DNA from: Vibrio tubiashii ATCC 19109
GTDB lineage: Bacteria > Pseudomonadota > Gammaproteobacteria > Enterobacterales > Vibrionaceae
Length of the DNA: 64,000 nt
Assembly: GCF_000772105.1 (NCBI RefSeq)
Contig: NZ_CP009356.1
Span: forward strand, 62,001-126,000
Reading direction: 5' to 3'
Shown here: positions 9,694 to 18,399 of the stretch, in pieces
Layout: every line of letters starts with the position of its first letter
Numbering within the stretch: the first letter of the stretch is position 1
Position numbers and translations under genes: made by a program
Notes under the pieces: generated by a model
Databases searched by the model: none
What the model saw: the letters and a program-made list of their open reading frames with translations, nothing else
Told to the model about the DNA's origin: nothing

Positions 9694-10368
9694 CTAGGTT
9701 TCATTGGGGGAGTGCTTACTGTCTAGTTGAAGATACCATGTTTGAATGTGGGGGCCTAGGTGGGTGAGCTTGACGTTTTCGCTGACGGTGAATAACCACC
9801 TTAATGTGCCATAAACAATGTAATCGGCATAAAGTGGCGCTTCACCACCGACAAAGGGGAGATCTTTAAGATGTTGCTCCAGCAATTGCAGTTTGTCTGT
9901 GAGCTGCGCTGTGGACGCGGATTGACAGTTTGATTGCACGTTTTCTAGCGAGTCTCCGAGCGCTTTTTCACGTGAGGCCCTGAAGTAAGCTTTGTCTCGA
10001 TCCTTGAGTTTATTGAAGATATCGAAAATCGCGATACGCGCGATATCGGTGTGTAAGGTTCTTGCCCACTTCTCAAAGAATAACGCCAGCGTTTTACCTT
10101 GTTGCGAGGAGAATAGTGAGGGTGTATCAGGGTAGGCGTTTTCGAGATACTCGGCGATCTCAAATGAGCCTCCAATACGGCGATTGTGATCATCGTGAAT
10201 GAAAGGAAGGGTGTGAAATAGGCCTTGTGAAGCCTCGTCTATTTCGGTAAACCCGACATCGACCGTTGTGAATGGCAGCCCTTTGTGTTGAAGCGCCATC
10301 CGGGTTCTCCAGCAATATGGACTGAAGTTTACCCCTTGTTCTCCCGCTAATTCATACAGTGTAATCAT
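9694..10368 (-). CDS. Glutathione S-transferase family protein
   Basis: A 224-aa protein with a thioredoxin-fold N-terminal domain: ITLYELAG, then FSPYCWRTRMALQHKGLPF, then the cis-proline segment LPFIHDD, then a GSFEIAEYLE glutathione-binding motif. An all-helical C-terminal domain follows. The SPYCW segment resembles the catalytic region of fungal/bacterial etherase-like GSTs. Likely cytosolic; substrate unknown. Convergent with the LysE gene. Confidence 0.85.
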   Translation of the reverse strand: MITLYELAGEQGVNFSPYCWRTRMALQHKGLPFTTVDVGFTEIDEASQGLFHTLPFIHDDHNRRIGGSFEIAEYLENAYPDTPSLFSSQQGKTLALFFEKWARTLHTDIARIAIFDIFNKLKDRDKAYFRASREKALGDSLENVQSNCQSASTAQLTDKLQLLEQHLKDLPFVGGEAPLYADYIVYGTLRWLFTVSENVKLTHLGPHIQTWYLQLDSKHSPNET

Positions 10369-10521
10369 GCGCTCTCCTTCTGCATCGCTCGATTGGCATT
10401 CACGTTGTTTCTGACATTAGAGTATGTGGAGGCGGAGTTCAATCCCCTTGAAGAGGGCGAGTGTCTATCACTTTTCTCACTCGCAAAGTAGAGTAGAGAG
10501 TGCTTTGAGCCAACGTTCGCA

Positions 10522-10983
10522 CTAAATGACATCGACGACTGGTAGGGGAGTACCGACTATCTTGTTGCTAGGGGAAAAAGGAAAAATGATTTCAATTGTT
10601 ATACCGTTGGGATCGTCGAGAAAGATCTGATGTTCATTGATTTGTGGGATCACACGTTCTCGAAACGGAACTTTCTGGTGTACAAAGTGCTGCTGAGTCG
10701 AGGCTAGGTCGTGTCCTTTGAAAGAGACATGGTCGATGGCTCCTGAGCCAGATTGAGCGCCTTTATTCCCTAAATAAGCGACGAGCGCTTCGGGAATATG
10801 CCCCTCTGGCAGCGACACTAAGTGCAGTATAGGGTGTCCGTCGTCGTTGTACATCCATGCCCCTGGAAATGCAAATTGCGGGCGTGGACCACGGTGAAGC
10901 CCTATGCATTGTTCAAAAAACTGAGCGGTCATTTCTAAGTCGGAGGTTCTGATTGTAAAATGATCGATGGCCTTTATGCGCAT
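10522..10983 (-). CDS. VOC-family (glyoxalase/dioxygenase superfamily) protein
   Basis: A 153-aa protein with two beta-alpha-beta-beta-beta modules. Metal ligands fit the pattern: IDHFTIRTSDLE at the N-terminus, HLV in the middle (PILHLVSL), IDHVSFKG starting the second module, and GITIEIIFP at the end with the terminal Glu. The superfamily includes glyoxalase, dioxygenases and resistance proteins; the substrate is not predictable. Confidence 0.85.
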   Translation of the reverse strand: MRIKAIDHFTIRTSDLEMTAQFFEQCIGLHRGPRPQFAFPGAWMYNDDGHPILHLVSLPEGHIPEALVAYLGNKGAQSGSGAIDHVSFKGHDLASTQQHFVHQKVPFRERVIPQINEHQIFLDDPNGITIEIIFPFSPSNKIVGTPLPVVDVI

Positions 10984-11185
10984 GTGACTACCTTGTGACT
11001 GATAAGAAAACTTGTGTGCAACAATACGCGACGGGTGACGGCCAAGAGAAGGGGGGGAAATGTAAAAACAGTTTTCGTCAAAACTGAATAGTCTTAGGGT
11101 AGAGATTGTCTACTTTGGCCAAGGTTGAAAGCGCGCTTGAAATCAACCTGAATCCTGAATCGAGTGGTTTAGACGTTAGGATTGA

Positions 11186-11308
11186 TTAGTCTAACCCCAA
11201 ATCGCGAAGAACATGGGCTGATTTAGATTCTGGTTCCAAGTGTTGATAGCGTTTTGGGGTAGGTTTTAACTTTAACAAAGTGCGTTTAATCATTTTTACG
11301 ATAAGCAT
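11186..11308 (-). CDS. Small DUF1127-like protein, 40 aa
   Basis: This frame starts at ATG (11308) four bases after GAGGTG and encodes a very basic N-terminal half (MIKRTLLKLKPTPKRYQ) followed by SAHVLRDLGLD. That last motif matches the conserved end of DUF1127 proteins. Short DUF1127 proteins in other bacteria affect phosphate/carbon metabolism and RNA turnover, but no role is established here. Confidence 0.6.
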   Translation of the reverse strand: MLIVKMIKRTLLKLKPTPKRYQHLEPESKSAHVLRDLGLD

Positions 11309-11382
11309 AGTACACCTCGATATTGTATGGTTTCAGTTGGCTGACTAATTCAATATAACCTTTGATGAACTTGACGAGTTTA

Positions 11383-11757
11383 TTAATCAATAAACCCCTT
11401 AGATTTAAGTAATATTGTTTCGAATAAGAGCGCGTTATCGTCATAATCATTAATCCTTATGGTGTTGAGTTGTGGAATTAAATCGTCATTGATGAACTCT
11501 AACGTAATGACGAACTTTGTCGGTTGAGCTAATCTAGGCAGACTTCCTATAATGGCGACATAGTTTGTAATCTGGTTGTCTTTTACTTCAACTAATTGTT
11601 CATTTTTCTGAATGTTAATATGGTGAATTTCATTGACATTGATTCCTTTAATCGAACAGCTAACAATATTAAACTGGCTGAGTTCATTTTTGGATAATGC
11701 GATAAGAAATTCATTGGTTTGTTTCCTAATAAGGATTTCTTCATGTAGTCTTAACAT
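11383..11757 (-). CDS. Hypothetical protein, 124 aa
   Basis: A soluble, mixed alpha/beta protein with a very strong ribosome binding site (AGGAGGGGG) before the ATG at 11757. No family recognised. The gene is AT-rich compared with its neighbours and divergent from the LysR gene, with about 90 bases between the starts, suggesting the regulator may control it. Confidence 0.55.
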   Translation of the reverse strand: MLRLHEEILIRKQTNEFLIALSKNELSQFNIVSCSIKGINVNEIHHINIQKNEQLVEVKDNQITNYVAIIGSLPRLAQPTKFVITLEFINDDLIPQLNTIRINDYDDNALLFETILLKSKGFID

Positions 11758-11846
11758 TATTCCCCCTCCTTGGAATGATTTATATCAATAGCCAGTAATG
11801 AAAACAACGTGACATAGTGTTACATATAGGGAACAATGATCTAACT

Positions 11847-12671
11847 ATGATGAATAATGAACTGATAAGCTTCGCCGCTGTATGCAAGCACCTCTCGATT
11901 ACCAAAGCCGCTAATGAACTTGGTAAATCAAAAGCTCATATTAGTCGTCATATCGCCGATCTGGAGGCATCGATTGGCGTGAAATTGCTCTATCGAACCA
12001 CTCGTAACATTTCTCTCACCCCAAAAGGAGAGAGCCTTAAGGAAACGGCCCTTGAGTTACTCGCCAATCTAAATGAATTGAGTTACAAGACGTCGACCAT
12101 GAACGATGAGATGAGTGGTAAGTTCACGATTACAATGCCGAGCTCCATTGCGGCCTCATTGTTTATCGATATCTTGAAAAAACTGAAGTGCAGTTTCCCC
12201 AACGTCTCTTTTAGAATTATTGCAACGAATAAGGTGGAAAACTTGATTGAGGGCAATATAGATATGGCGATTAGGATCGGCAGCATCCGCGATGAAAGCC
12301 TCATTGCTCACAATATTGGGACATTTAGCAACATTTTAGTCAGTTCAAAAAAGAGTCGCGGAGATACTCTGATTGTCTATGAGAAGTTCCGTCATAAAGA
12401 GACAGTCGCGAACAACTACAATGGAACTATCGAAGTGGATAATGTGCCATTGCTGATCACCTTCTTGGAGAATGGTATTGGTGTAGGCATTGTGCCAGAT
12501 TACTACTTCAAGGCGAATTCAATGTGTGATGTGACGATTCTAGAGAAGTATCAAGATTGCCACAACATATACATTACCTACCCTTTTCAATCGCCTTTAC
12601 CAAAGAATTTGCTAGAAATATCCGCGATCATCACCAGTGAAATGAAGAGGATTCTTCATATTCAACTCTAA
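11847..12671 (+). CDS. LysR-type transcriptional regulator
   Basis: About 274 aa. N-terminal winged helix-turn-helix of LysR type: FAAVCKHLSITKAANELG, then HISRHIADLEASIGVKLLY and the RTTRNISLTPKGE wing. The effector domain follows (FTITMPSSIAASLF, DMAIRIGSIRDESLI), shorter than the usual ~200 residues. Start chosen at the ATG pair 11847. LysR regulators usually control a divergent neighbour, here the 124-aa gene. Confidence 0.9.
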   Translation: MMNNELISFAAVCKHLSITKAANELGKSKAHISRHIADLEASIGVKLLYRTTRNISLTPKGESLKETALELLANLNELSYKTSTMNDEMSGKFTITMPSSIAASLFIDILKKLKCSFPNVSFRIIATNKVENLIEGNIDMAIRIGSIRDESLIAHNIGTFSNILVSSKKSRGDTLIVYEKFRHKETVANNYNGTIEVDNVPLLITFLENGIGVGIVPDYYFKANSMCDVTILEKYQDCHNIYITYPFQSPLPKNLLEISAIITSEMKRILHIQL

Positions 12672-12798
12672 CGTCGCAGCCGATTTTTTTGCGCTCTAGC
12701 AGGTTGTTTTTGTAAGGTGGCTGCGTCGTGAGGCGAATACGGTACTTATGTTGTCAGGCAACGCGAGCGCCAGGTAACAGGGTACCGTATTGTGTGAA

Positions 12799-13665
12799 TT
12801 AAAGCGCTGTTGTCGCATGGAGCGAATGATTGCGGTGTCGGTAGATCTTATAGATAGATTGGATGCCGATCGGTAGCATGGTAAAGAGACCAATAAGCAT
12901 GACACTCCCATAAACGTCTTTGGAACTAAAAACTTCGCCATGCAACGTGGTGACATCAACGCTGTCTTTGAACAAGAAGCAAAGGATGTATTTCGACATG
13001 ATGGTAATGTAAACGATTGAGGGCAGGTATAGGTAGCCATGGGTTGGGATCTGTTTCAAATGCACTTTATCGTTGTAGCACCATAATGTGAAAGGCAAAT
13101 AAAAGGTAAAGACGCACAAAAACCAACCAAAGAAATTACTTAAAGGCACGCCAAAATACACACCACGATCGGTCCAGACCCACAAAGATTTGATGAGCGA
13201 ATTCACTGGGTCCATCACGACATCCCATGAAACCATGACAAATGAGGCAACCAGGGAGATGATGATGGCTTTGCTTACCGTTGGGATCGGTTTATCAAAC
13301 TGATTGAGCAGGATCATTGATATAAACCAAGAAACATAGCCCAAACTGAAATAGGTCGGCATGATTGCCAATGGCACGTCAAATATTTTGGTACCTAGCC
13401 TATCAGAATAATAGTAGTGACCGAAAGGAAATCCACTTGAAACGCTGACGCTTTCGTAGAAAACACTGACAATAAAGACTAGAAGAAAGAAATAAGACAT
13501 TTTCTTTACTCCACAGTACATACTACCGTGAATGATTGCAAACGGGAGCAATATTAGTGGGGTAAATATACTCGAGATATTTATATCGGTATAACCCCGA
13601 ATGAATGAATAAACAATATAAACAATGGTGATTGCAAGCAAGAATAAAGAGGTTCTATGCTTCAT
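12799..13665 (-). CDS. CruF-like carotenoid biosynthesis membrane protein
   Basis: A 288-aa protein with about seven or eight transmembrane helices. It has the motifs I associate with the CruF/DUF422 family: SSGFPFGHYYYSDRLG, VPLAIMPTYFSLGYVSWF, WDVVMDPVNS and YFGVPLSNFFGWFL. CruF acts as a carotenoid 1',2'-hydratase in some bacteria, while many homologues are unassigned. No other carotenoid gene (crtB, crtI) is nearby, so the biological role is open. Confidence 0.6.
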   Translation of the reverse strand: MKHRTSLFLLAITIVYIVYSFIRGYTDINISSIFTPLILLPFAIIHGSMYCGVKKMSYFFLLVFIVSVFYESVSVSSGFPFGHYYYSDRLGTKIFDVPLAIMPTYFSLGYVSWFISMILLNQFDKPIPTVSKAIIISLVASFVMVSWDVVMDPVNSLIKSLWVWTDRGVYFGVPLSNFFGWFLCVFTFYLPFTLWCYNDKVHLKQIPTHGYLYLPSIVYITIMSKYILCFLFKDSVDVTTLHGEVFSSKDVYGSVMLIGLFTMLPIGIQSIYKIYRHRNHSLHATTAL

Positions 13666-13988
13666 ATGATACTCTTATTTTTCAAATTAAAAGTCATGAT
13701 AGCAATTAAGCACAATGAAAGATGGTGCGAATTAATTGATATCAGTCGAGCTGTAATAATAAAGCGCAACAAAGTATCATAAAAAATTTGTTGTCTGGTC
13801 TAATCAGTATCAATTTAGAGACAACAGGGAAATATTCGAGTTGCCCAATTAGATAATATATCGAATTGGCATGTAGGTCGCGTCACTGATAAATGGGTCC
13901 GCCATTATGTTGGCCTCGATAGTGATCTGACGCTGGCAATCTGGTGAAGGGGGCATCTGTTCGAGTGAATTGCGCTAGGTATTTCTGA
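13666..13988. other. AT-rich intergenic stretch, no gene seen
   Basis: No frame with plausible start and composition was seen. It contains the promoter region of the divergent CruF-like gene, and at its right end the putative promoter of the RNA described next. Confidence 0.5.
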
Positions 13989-14001
13989 TATAAATGAATC
14001 T

Positions 14002-14138
14002 TGCTTCAGAAATTTCGCTGAAGAATGTTGTTTTTCTTCACTTTTGGTTGGAGGTGTCTAGACTGTGGGTCAGTGCGCTTTCCAAGGACGCTTGGTCAGC
14101 GGCTTCAAGAAAGCCACATCGGATGATGTGGCTTTTTT
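14002..14138 (+). ncRNA. Candidate small RNA with intrinsic terminator
   Basis: A TATAAAT box at 13989-13995 lies just before a stretch that begins with a hairpin (CTTCAG/CTGAAG, 14004-14023) and ends in a strong terminator. No frame upstream would use this terminator: the nearest plus-strand gene ends 1.4 kb earlier. No convincing -35 box is seen. I infer a transcript of about 135 nt; it matches no RNA family I know. Confidence 0.35.
14111..14138 (+). terminator. Strong rho-independent terminator
   Basis: A perfect 10-bp stem AAGCCACATC/GATGTGGCTT with a GGAT loop is followed by a run of T. It terminates plus-strand transcription and has no annotated gene directly before it. Confidence 0.75.
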
Positions 14139-14800
14139 ATTGCTCACGAGAGATGACGGGGAACTCAACCATATGAGTGGTGTCACTGGCAGTCGCGAGT
14201 CGAACTTCATTGTTTCCATATGGAAACTCTGAATATCATTTTGAGAACTACCTCGGCATAGTCGATGTGGTTATCCTCACTGCGAATTGCCGTTGATTTA
14301 CGGAAATTCAGATTTCGTTACAGTTGTGATAGGCCGTTATTTTGTGCTCTGTGGCCTGTGATGGGATCGATCCCCCGACTTCAGTTAGGCGATAAAATGT
14401 GAGAGTAATATTAAATTACCATCAAGTGATTTTATCTCAAGTCTTTGAATAATAATCAATTAATTAAAACGTGTTGTTGGATTGTATGGCTAATGTTAAG
14501 GGTGTTTTGCTATTTAGAGCCTTAGAACTAGATGGTATACAGTCATTTACTTTTTATATCAAATGGTAATATTTTATTATTGTTTTTTATAAATTGAGCG
14601 GGTATCGTACGCCCAAAAACGGGCTTCTTTCCATAAAGCTGAAGTACATGGTGCGGGGATTTTTTACCTGCAAGCCGACCTGTCTGCAGCGAAGAGCAAC
14701 CGTTACCTATGGCTAGGCTTAATGACGTACTCTAGGATGGAGTCACGTGCTCCCAAGGGAGCAAATCGGCTATCGATGGCCTATCAAGGACGATCTTAGC
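14139..14800. other. Long leader/intergenic region before the ToxR-type gene
   Basis: No gene seen. The first part is AT-rich. From about 14600 the sequence becomes rich in short inverted repeats, for example GCCCAAAAACGGGC followed by TTCTTT near 14612, and CTCCCAAGGGAG near 14750. It may form a structured 5' leader, but I recognise no riboswitch class. Confidence 0.35.
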
Positions 14801-14819
14801 CTTAGGTGTCGCACCTAAG
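14801..14819. promoter_or_regulatory. Perfect inverted repeat overlapping the possible GTG start
   Basis: CTTAGGTG-TCG-CACCTAAG is an exact 8-bp inverted repeat. The left arm contains the GTG at 14806. It could be an operator, an RNA hairpin hiding the start, or an argument for a downstream ATG at 14848. Confidence 0.4.
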
Positions 14820-15642
14820 AAGTTGTAGATTGACTAATTGTACGTGTATGAACTGCGAATCTTTGTGGCAGTTGTATCCTCTTGCCCGGGAACAACTGGT
14901 TAATGTGAAATCCTTGAATGGCAAAAAACTGAAAGGCACAGAGTGCCGAGTGTTAGAAGTTTTGATCGCGAATCAAGGTCAGGTTGTACCGAAAAAAGAG
15001 CTGTTTACTCAAGTTTGGGGTGATCGTATTGTCTCCGATAACAGTTTGACCCAATGTATTGCTCAGTTGCGACTAGCACTGGGTGATAATGGCAAAGAGC
15101 AAAAGTACATCAAAACCATCCCTTCGCGTGGCTACATGCTGTTTGAAAATGTCGTGCAGTTGGCAGAGCCTGAGCATCAGCAATTGCCTGAAGTTGCCGT
15201 TTGTGCGCCGGAAGAGGCAACGGTTGCGGCAACGTCCCGTGACGCAGAAGAGCATCATTATCACCAACAACTGAAAGCATTGCTGGCGCTGTTTTTCGCT
15301 GTCGTATTTTTGTTTCAGACTGCTCAGGCTGTGAATCGTTGGACATTCGGTTGGAATGTGCCGTTGGATCGTTGGATCACTGAGACACAAGATGAGAGGA
15401 CGTTTAGGTTCCTCGACAACCCTGCGAGTAAAACACTCTATCATTATTTCCGTGATGAAAGCGCCCACCTCGAAGGGACGCCTGTAACCGATCTGCTGAT
15501 TTCCACAGGTGTCAGTAATTATTATCTTTCCTGTGTCTACCGCTGTAAATCGACGGGAGATCAAGAAGTCAGAAACTTTACCTTTGATTTGCAGGAGAAC
15601 TTTTACCTAATGGGAGGAATGGTACGCGATGTCTGTCAATAG
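14806..15642 (+). CDS. ToxR/VtrA-type transmembrane transcriptional regulator
   Basis: About 278 aa. The N-terminal ~100 residues are an OmpR-type winged helix (LKGTECRVLEVLIANQGQVV, KKELFTQVWGDRIVSDNSLT, YIKTIPSRGYMLFE). One transmembrane helix follows at about residues 161-180 (LKALLALFFAVVFLFQTAQA), then a ~100-residue periplasmic domain with a Cys pair (CVYRC). This is the ToxR, TcpP and VtrA architecture, in which the membrane-anchored protein binds DNA directly and senses signals such as bile salts through a periplasmic partner. Start is uncertain (GTG 14806 or ATG 14848). The next gene overlaps by 14 bases. Confidence 0.75.
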   Translation: MSHLRSCRLTNCTCMNCESLWQLYPLAREQLVNVKSLNGKKLKGTECRVLEVLIANQGQVVPKKELFTQVWGDRIVSDNSLTQCIAQLRLALGDNGKEQKYIKTIPSRGYMLFENVVQLAEPEHQQLPEVAVCAPEEATVAATSRDAEEHHYHQQLKALLALFFAVVFLFQTAQAVNRWTFGWNVPLDRWITETQDERTFRFLDNPASKTLYHYFRDESAHLEGTPVTDLLISTGVSNYYLSCVYRCKSTGDQEVRNFTFDLQENFYLMGGMVRDVCQ

Positions 15643-16114
15643 AGTATTGCTGGTATTTTTTTCCCTAGCAGGTCTCGCTACGCTGACGAACGTAGCGCTC
15701 AAAATTGCCGATGTACCTGACTTCATGAATGGAAAAACAAGTCAACTTTTCTACAGTGGCACGCTTAATGTGACGTTAAGCGGCGATGTGTTTTTAATCG
15801 AGGATTACCACACGATTAACCATCGTTTGTTTTTCAATCAAAAGTCCCACACGAGTCGTGTGATAGAAGATGGACAACGCGGACTGTACTTTAGTTACTT
15901 TACGGATTTTTATAGTGATAATTTGGTACAGTTTACGGAGTTTTCACTACCGATAGATGCGCCTATGCCTGCGAACAACGTGATTCAGGTTGAGGCTCAT
16001 GCTATGAGGCGTCTCAATAACGAAATGTTGCAGATCATTCATCACAACCGCAAAGTCCTTTGTTATACGAAGTTACTTGAGGGTGGGGTGAAATGCATCA
16101 CGCGTCGAAAATAA
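15629..16114 (+). CDS. Single-pass periplasmic partner protein, VtrC-like
   Basis: A 161-aa protein with one N-terminal membrane anchor (VLLVFFSLAGLATLTNVAL) and a beta-rich periplasmic remainder. Its start overlaps the end of the ToxR-type gene, as in vtrA-vtrC and toxR-toxS/tcpP-tcpH pairs. VtrC of V. parahaemolyticus is of similar length and forms an obligate bile-salt-binding heterodimer with VtrA. Assignment rests on context, length and topology. No type III secretion genes are in the window. Confidence 0.6.
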   Translation: MSVNRVLLVFFSLAGLATLTNVALKIADVPDFMNGKTSQLFYSGTLNVTLSGDVFLIEDYHTINHRLFFNQKSHTSRVIEDGQRGLYFSYFTDFYSDNLVQFTEFSLPIDAPMPANNVIQVEAHAMRRLNNEMLQIIHHNRKVLCYTKLLEGGVKCITRRK

Positions 16115-16135
16115 AACCACGCCGTATTTCAAATC

Positions 16136-16163
16136 AGCACCGCTTTTTGCGGTGCTTTTTTTT
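16136..16163 (+). terminator. Rho-independent terminator of the regulator pair
   Basis: GCACCGC/GCGGTGC 7-bp stem, TTTTT loop and eight following T bases, 22 bases after the VtrC-like stop. Confidence 0.9.
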
Positions 16164-16332
16164 ACCTTAAATTCGACCTGTTGTTTGATTCCACCCAGGA
16201 TCACTTCAGCGCCTCATCAGTGACTTCTGGCTCAAGTAAGACACGCACGATTTCCTCTTGCATGAGATCATCAAGGATAGTGCTTATTCATCAATAAAAA
16301 CAATCACATAGGTGTGAATCATAAAGGTTTTG

Positions 16333-16354
16333 ATTAGTTCACTATGGAACTAAT
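16333..16354. promoter_or_regulatory. Inverted repeat, probable operator upstream of the peroxiredoxin genes
   Basis: ATTAGTTC-ACTATG-GAACTAAT is an exact 8-bp inverted repeat 120 bases before the peroxiredoxin start. Its symmetry and position fit a MarR- or HxlR-type redox regulator site. The regulator gene is not adjacent. Confidence 0.45.
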
Positions 16355-16474
16355 GAGTATTTTGACACCATGTGCCTCGTTCTAAGGGTCGCTCGTTTGG
16401 ATTGCTCAACATCCTGATATTAACGAGTGAACTCATCAAAGTGAATGCACTATGTGTACATAAAAGAGGTAATT

Positions 16475-16978
16475 ATGTCAGTAACATTCTTAGGGAACCC
16501 GGTTTCTGTAAACGGTCAACTACCGCAAAAAGGGGAGCAAGCCCCAGAGTTTACTCTGTGTGACCAAACATTGGCTGATATCAGCATTGAGCGTTTTAAT
16601 GGGAAAAAATTGGTGCTCAACATTTTCCCAAGTGCGGATACGCCGACGTGCGCTGATAGTATTCGATCATTCAATGAAGCGGCAAAAACCTTGGACAACA
16701 CTGTCGTCTTGTGTGTCTCTGCTGATCTCCCATTTGCACTTGCTCGTTTTGTCGAGCGACACAAGTTACATCAAGTGTCTATTGCTTCGTGTTTCCGCTC
16801 GCCAGAGTTTGCTCAAAGTTACGGTGTAGCGATTGCAGACGGTGCGTTGCGCGGTCTGACTTCGCGTGCAGTGGTTGTACTCGATGAGCAGCGTCAGGTG
16901 TTGCATTCACAGTTAGTGAGTGAAATTGCTGACGAGCCAAATTATCAGCAAGCCATTGCCGCGGTAAAGGGAGAATGA
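16475..16978 (+). CDS. tpx: Thiol peroxidase (Tpx family) with relocated second cysteine
   Basis: A 167-aa cytoplasmic peroxiredoxin with the Tpx hallmarks: FLGNPVSVNGQLPQKG, peroxidatic Cys in PSADTPTCADS, SADLPFALARF, and GLTSRAVVVLDE. It reduces lipid and organic hydroperoxides. In E. coli Tpx the resolving Cys is in RFC (Cys95); here that position is Val (RFV) and a Cys appears in IASCFRS, where the usual residue is Thr. Start chosen at the ATG after AAGAGG. The next gene overlaps by ATGA. Confidence 0.85.
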   Translation: MSVTFLGNPVSVNGQLPQKGEQAPEFTLCDQTLADISIERFNGKKLVLNIFPSADTPTCADSIRSFNEAAKTLDNTVVLCVSADLPFALARFVERHKLHQVSIASCFRSPEFAQSYGVAIADGALRGLTSRAVVVLDEQRQVLHSQLVSEIADEPNYQQAIAAVKGE

Positions 16979-17589
16979 TCATGAAGCGCGCATTAGTGTT
17001 ACTTGCCATGATCATGTCCGGTGCCGCTTACGCAGGTTACGATGTGACACAACAAACCGCGGAGTTAGGAGAGGATCAGAATGTCACGTTGGAACATTCT
17101 ACGACCTTCACGCTAGGCGGCCATGCCGTCAAAGTCGGTGACCTTATTCCGGCCATGACACTGGCCAATTCAGCGTTGAAACCTGTCGAGACTCAAGGCA
17201 GTGGTAAAGTTCGAATCTACAACCTATTGGTGTCGGTTGATACGCCTGTGTGTGTGGAACAGGCCGTCGTGTTTAATACACTGGCTGAAAAACATGCTGA
17301 ATACGCGGATCAGCTTGAATTCATTAATGTGAGTGCTGACACTCCGTTTGCTCAAGCGCGTTTTATCTCTGAGCAAAAGTTAAGCCAGAAGGTCGCGTTT
17401 CTTTCTGATTCATACAAGCACGAATTTGGCCAACAAACAGGCGCCCATATCGAAGAATTGGGCTTGTTATCGCGTGCCATTATCGTCGTAGGTAAAGACG
17501 ACCGTATTCTGCATATCCAACGCGTTCCAGAGCTGACGCAATTGCCGGATTTGAACACCGCTGTAGCGATTGCGAAACGCCATATCTAA
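16975..17589 (+). CDS. Exported thiol-peroxidase-like peroxiredoxin
   Basis: About 202-204 aa. The N-terminus is a signal peptide (KRALVLLAMIMSGAAYAGY), so the protein should be periplasmic. The body resembles Tpx: VSVDTPVCVEQ carries the peroxidatic Cys, followed by VSADTPFAQARFISEQ and LLSRAIIVVGKD. No second Cys suitable for resolution is seen, suggesting a 1-Cys mechanism or a partner. The start overlaps the end of the cytoplasmic tpx, indicating translational coupling and paired defence of both compartments. Confidence 0.8.
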   Translation: MIMKRALVLLAMIMSGAAYAGYDVTQQTAELGEDQNVTLEHSTTFTLGGHAVKVGDLIPAMTLANSALKPVETQGSGKVRIYNLLVSVDTPVCVEQAVVFNTLAEKHAEYADQLEFINVSADTPFAQARFISEQKLSQKVAFLSDSYKHEFGQQTGAHIEELGLLSRAIIVVGKDDRILHIQRVPELTQLPDLNTAVAIAKRHI

Positions 17590-17602
17590 CGGTGGCTATT
17601 TT

Positions 17603-17645
17603 CGGCATCGAGCGCCTTCTCTCCCGTGCTTGATGCCGCTTTTTA
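17603..17645 (+). terminator. Terminator of the peroxiredoxin operon
   Basis: CGGCATCGAGC pairs with GCTTGATGCCG (one G-U pair), followed by CTTTTTAT. Confidence 0.75.
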
Positions 17646-17663
17646 TGTATGAGTGACAGAATA

Positions 17664-17846
17664 ATGAACCTTTTGAAGCCACTAATAGCGGTCACGTTGA
17701 TAACGCTGGCGTTTTGGCTATTTTACTCTCTACTGCCTGTGCGTTTTTCTCCTGAGCAATTGTGCCAAGAGCTCAGGCGCTTTGAATCCTCTCAACGTTT
17801 TCCTAGCCGCAATGTCTGCCACTCCAGTCACTGGCCGCGAGGGTGA
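17664..17846 (+). CDS. Possible small membrane protein, about 60 aa
   Basis: Encodes a hydrophobic helix (LIAVTLITLAFWLFYSLLP) and a polar tail with two Cys. Two candidate starts (17649, 17664), and the ribosome binding site is poor. It may be real but cannot be confirmed. Confidence 0.3.
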   Translation: MNLLKPLIAVTLITLAFWLFYSLLPVRFSPEQLCQELRRFESSQRFPSRNVCHSSHWPRG

Positions 17847-17930
17847 TTCTTCCTCACTGACCGAATCGGTTTAGTCGGGCGTCATGCCTTTTTCTTCAAG
17901 GAAAAAATACACGGATTGTATTACAGTGAC

Positions 17931-17955
17931 AAAAAAAGCGGCTGAATGCCGCTTT
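17931..17955 (-). terminator. Terminator of the 84-aa minus-strand gene
   Basis: GCGGC-TGAAT-GCCGC stem; on the minus strand it is followed by seven T bases. Confidence 0.8.
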
Positions 17956-17978
17956 AATTCGTTACTGAGTAAATCCCT

Positions 17979-18233
17979 CTAGGTCAATCTGCCTGCCAGG
18001 GACGAAATGACGTCTTCGGCCTCATAGTTGTAAGTCGTTTGGCAAAAGCGTGTTTCTTGCTCTAACTGAGCCAGCGCTCGTTGTTTTAAACGCAATTTAT
18101 CTTGCTCATCTAACCATTTACTTTTAACGAAGAAGCATTTTAATGACAGGCTCAGATCGTCAATATGGGGGCCTTCTTGGCCTGTCAACGTCTGGTATTC
18201 TTCAAGGTCGTTTAGCGCAAGTTTTAATGACAT
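17979..18233 (-). CDS. Hypothetical protein, 84 aa
   Basis: A small acidic, helical protein with no membrane segment. No family recognised. It has its own strong terminator, which supports it being a real gene. Confidence 0.55.
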   Translation of the reverse strand: MSLKLALNDLEEYQTLTGQEGPHIDDLSLSLKCFFVKSKWLDEQDKLRLKQRALAQLEQETRFCQTTYNYEAEDVISSLAGRLT

Positions 18234-18399
18234 GTCTATTCCTATGATTTCAAGAGTTGAATATGGGAGGTGTAATTGCCCCCTCAGACACCACTCTACT
18301 TAGAAGGCAGAATCATCGGTAATGAACTTGTATGAATACCTCAAAATTAAAGTAATTACTTAATTTTAAGTCTTTGAAATAAAACATTAATGATTTTAA

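Noticed and set aside
14600..14800. Cyclic-di-GMP or other known riboswitch upstream of the ToxR-type gene
   Set aside because: Short hairpins are visible but no conserved riboswitch core matched.
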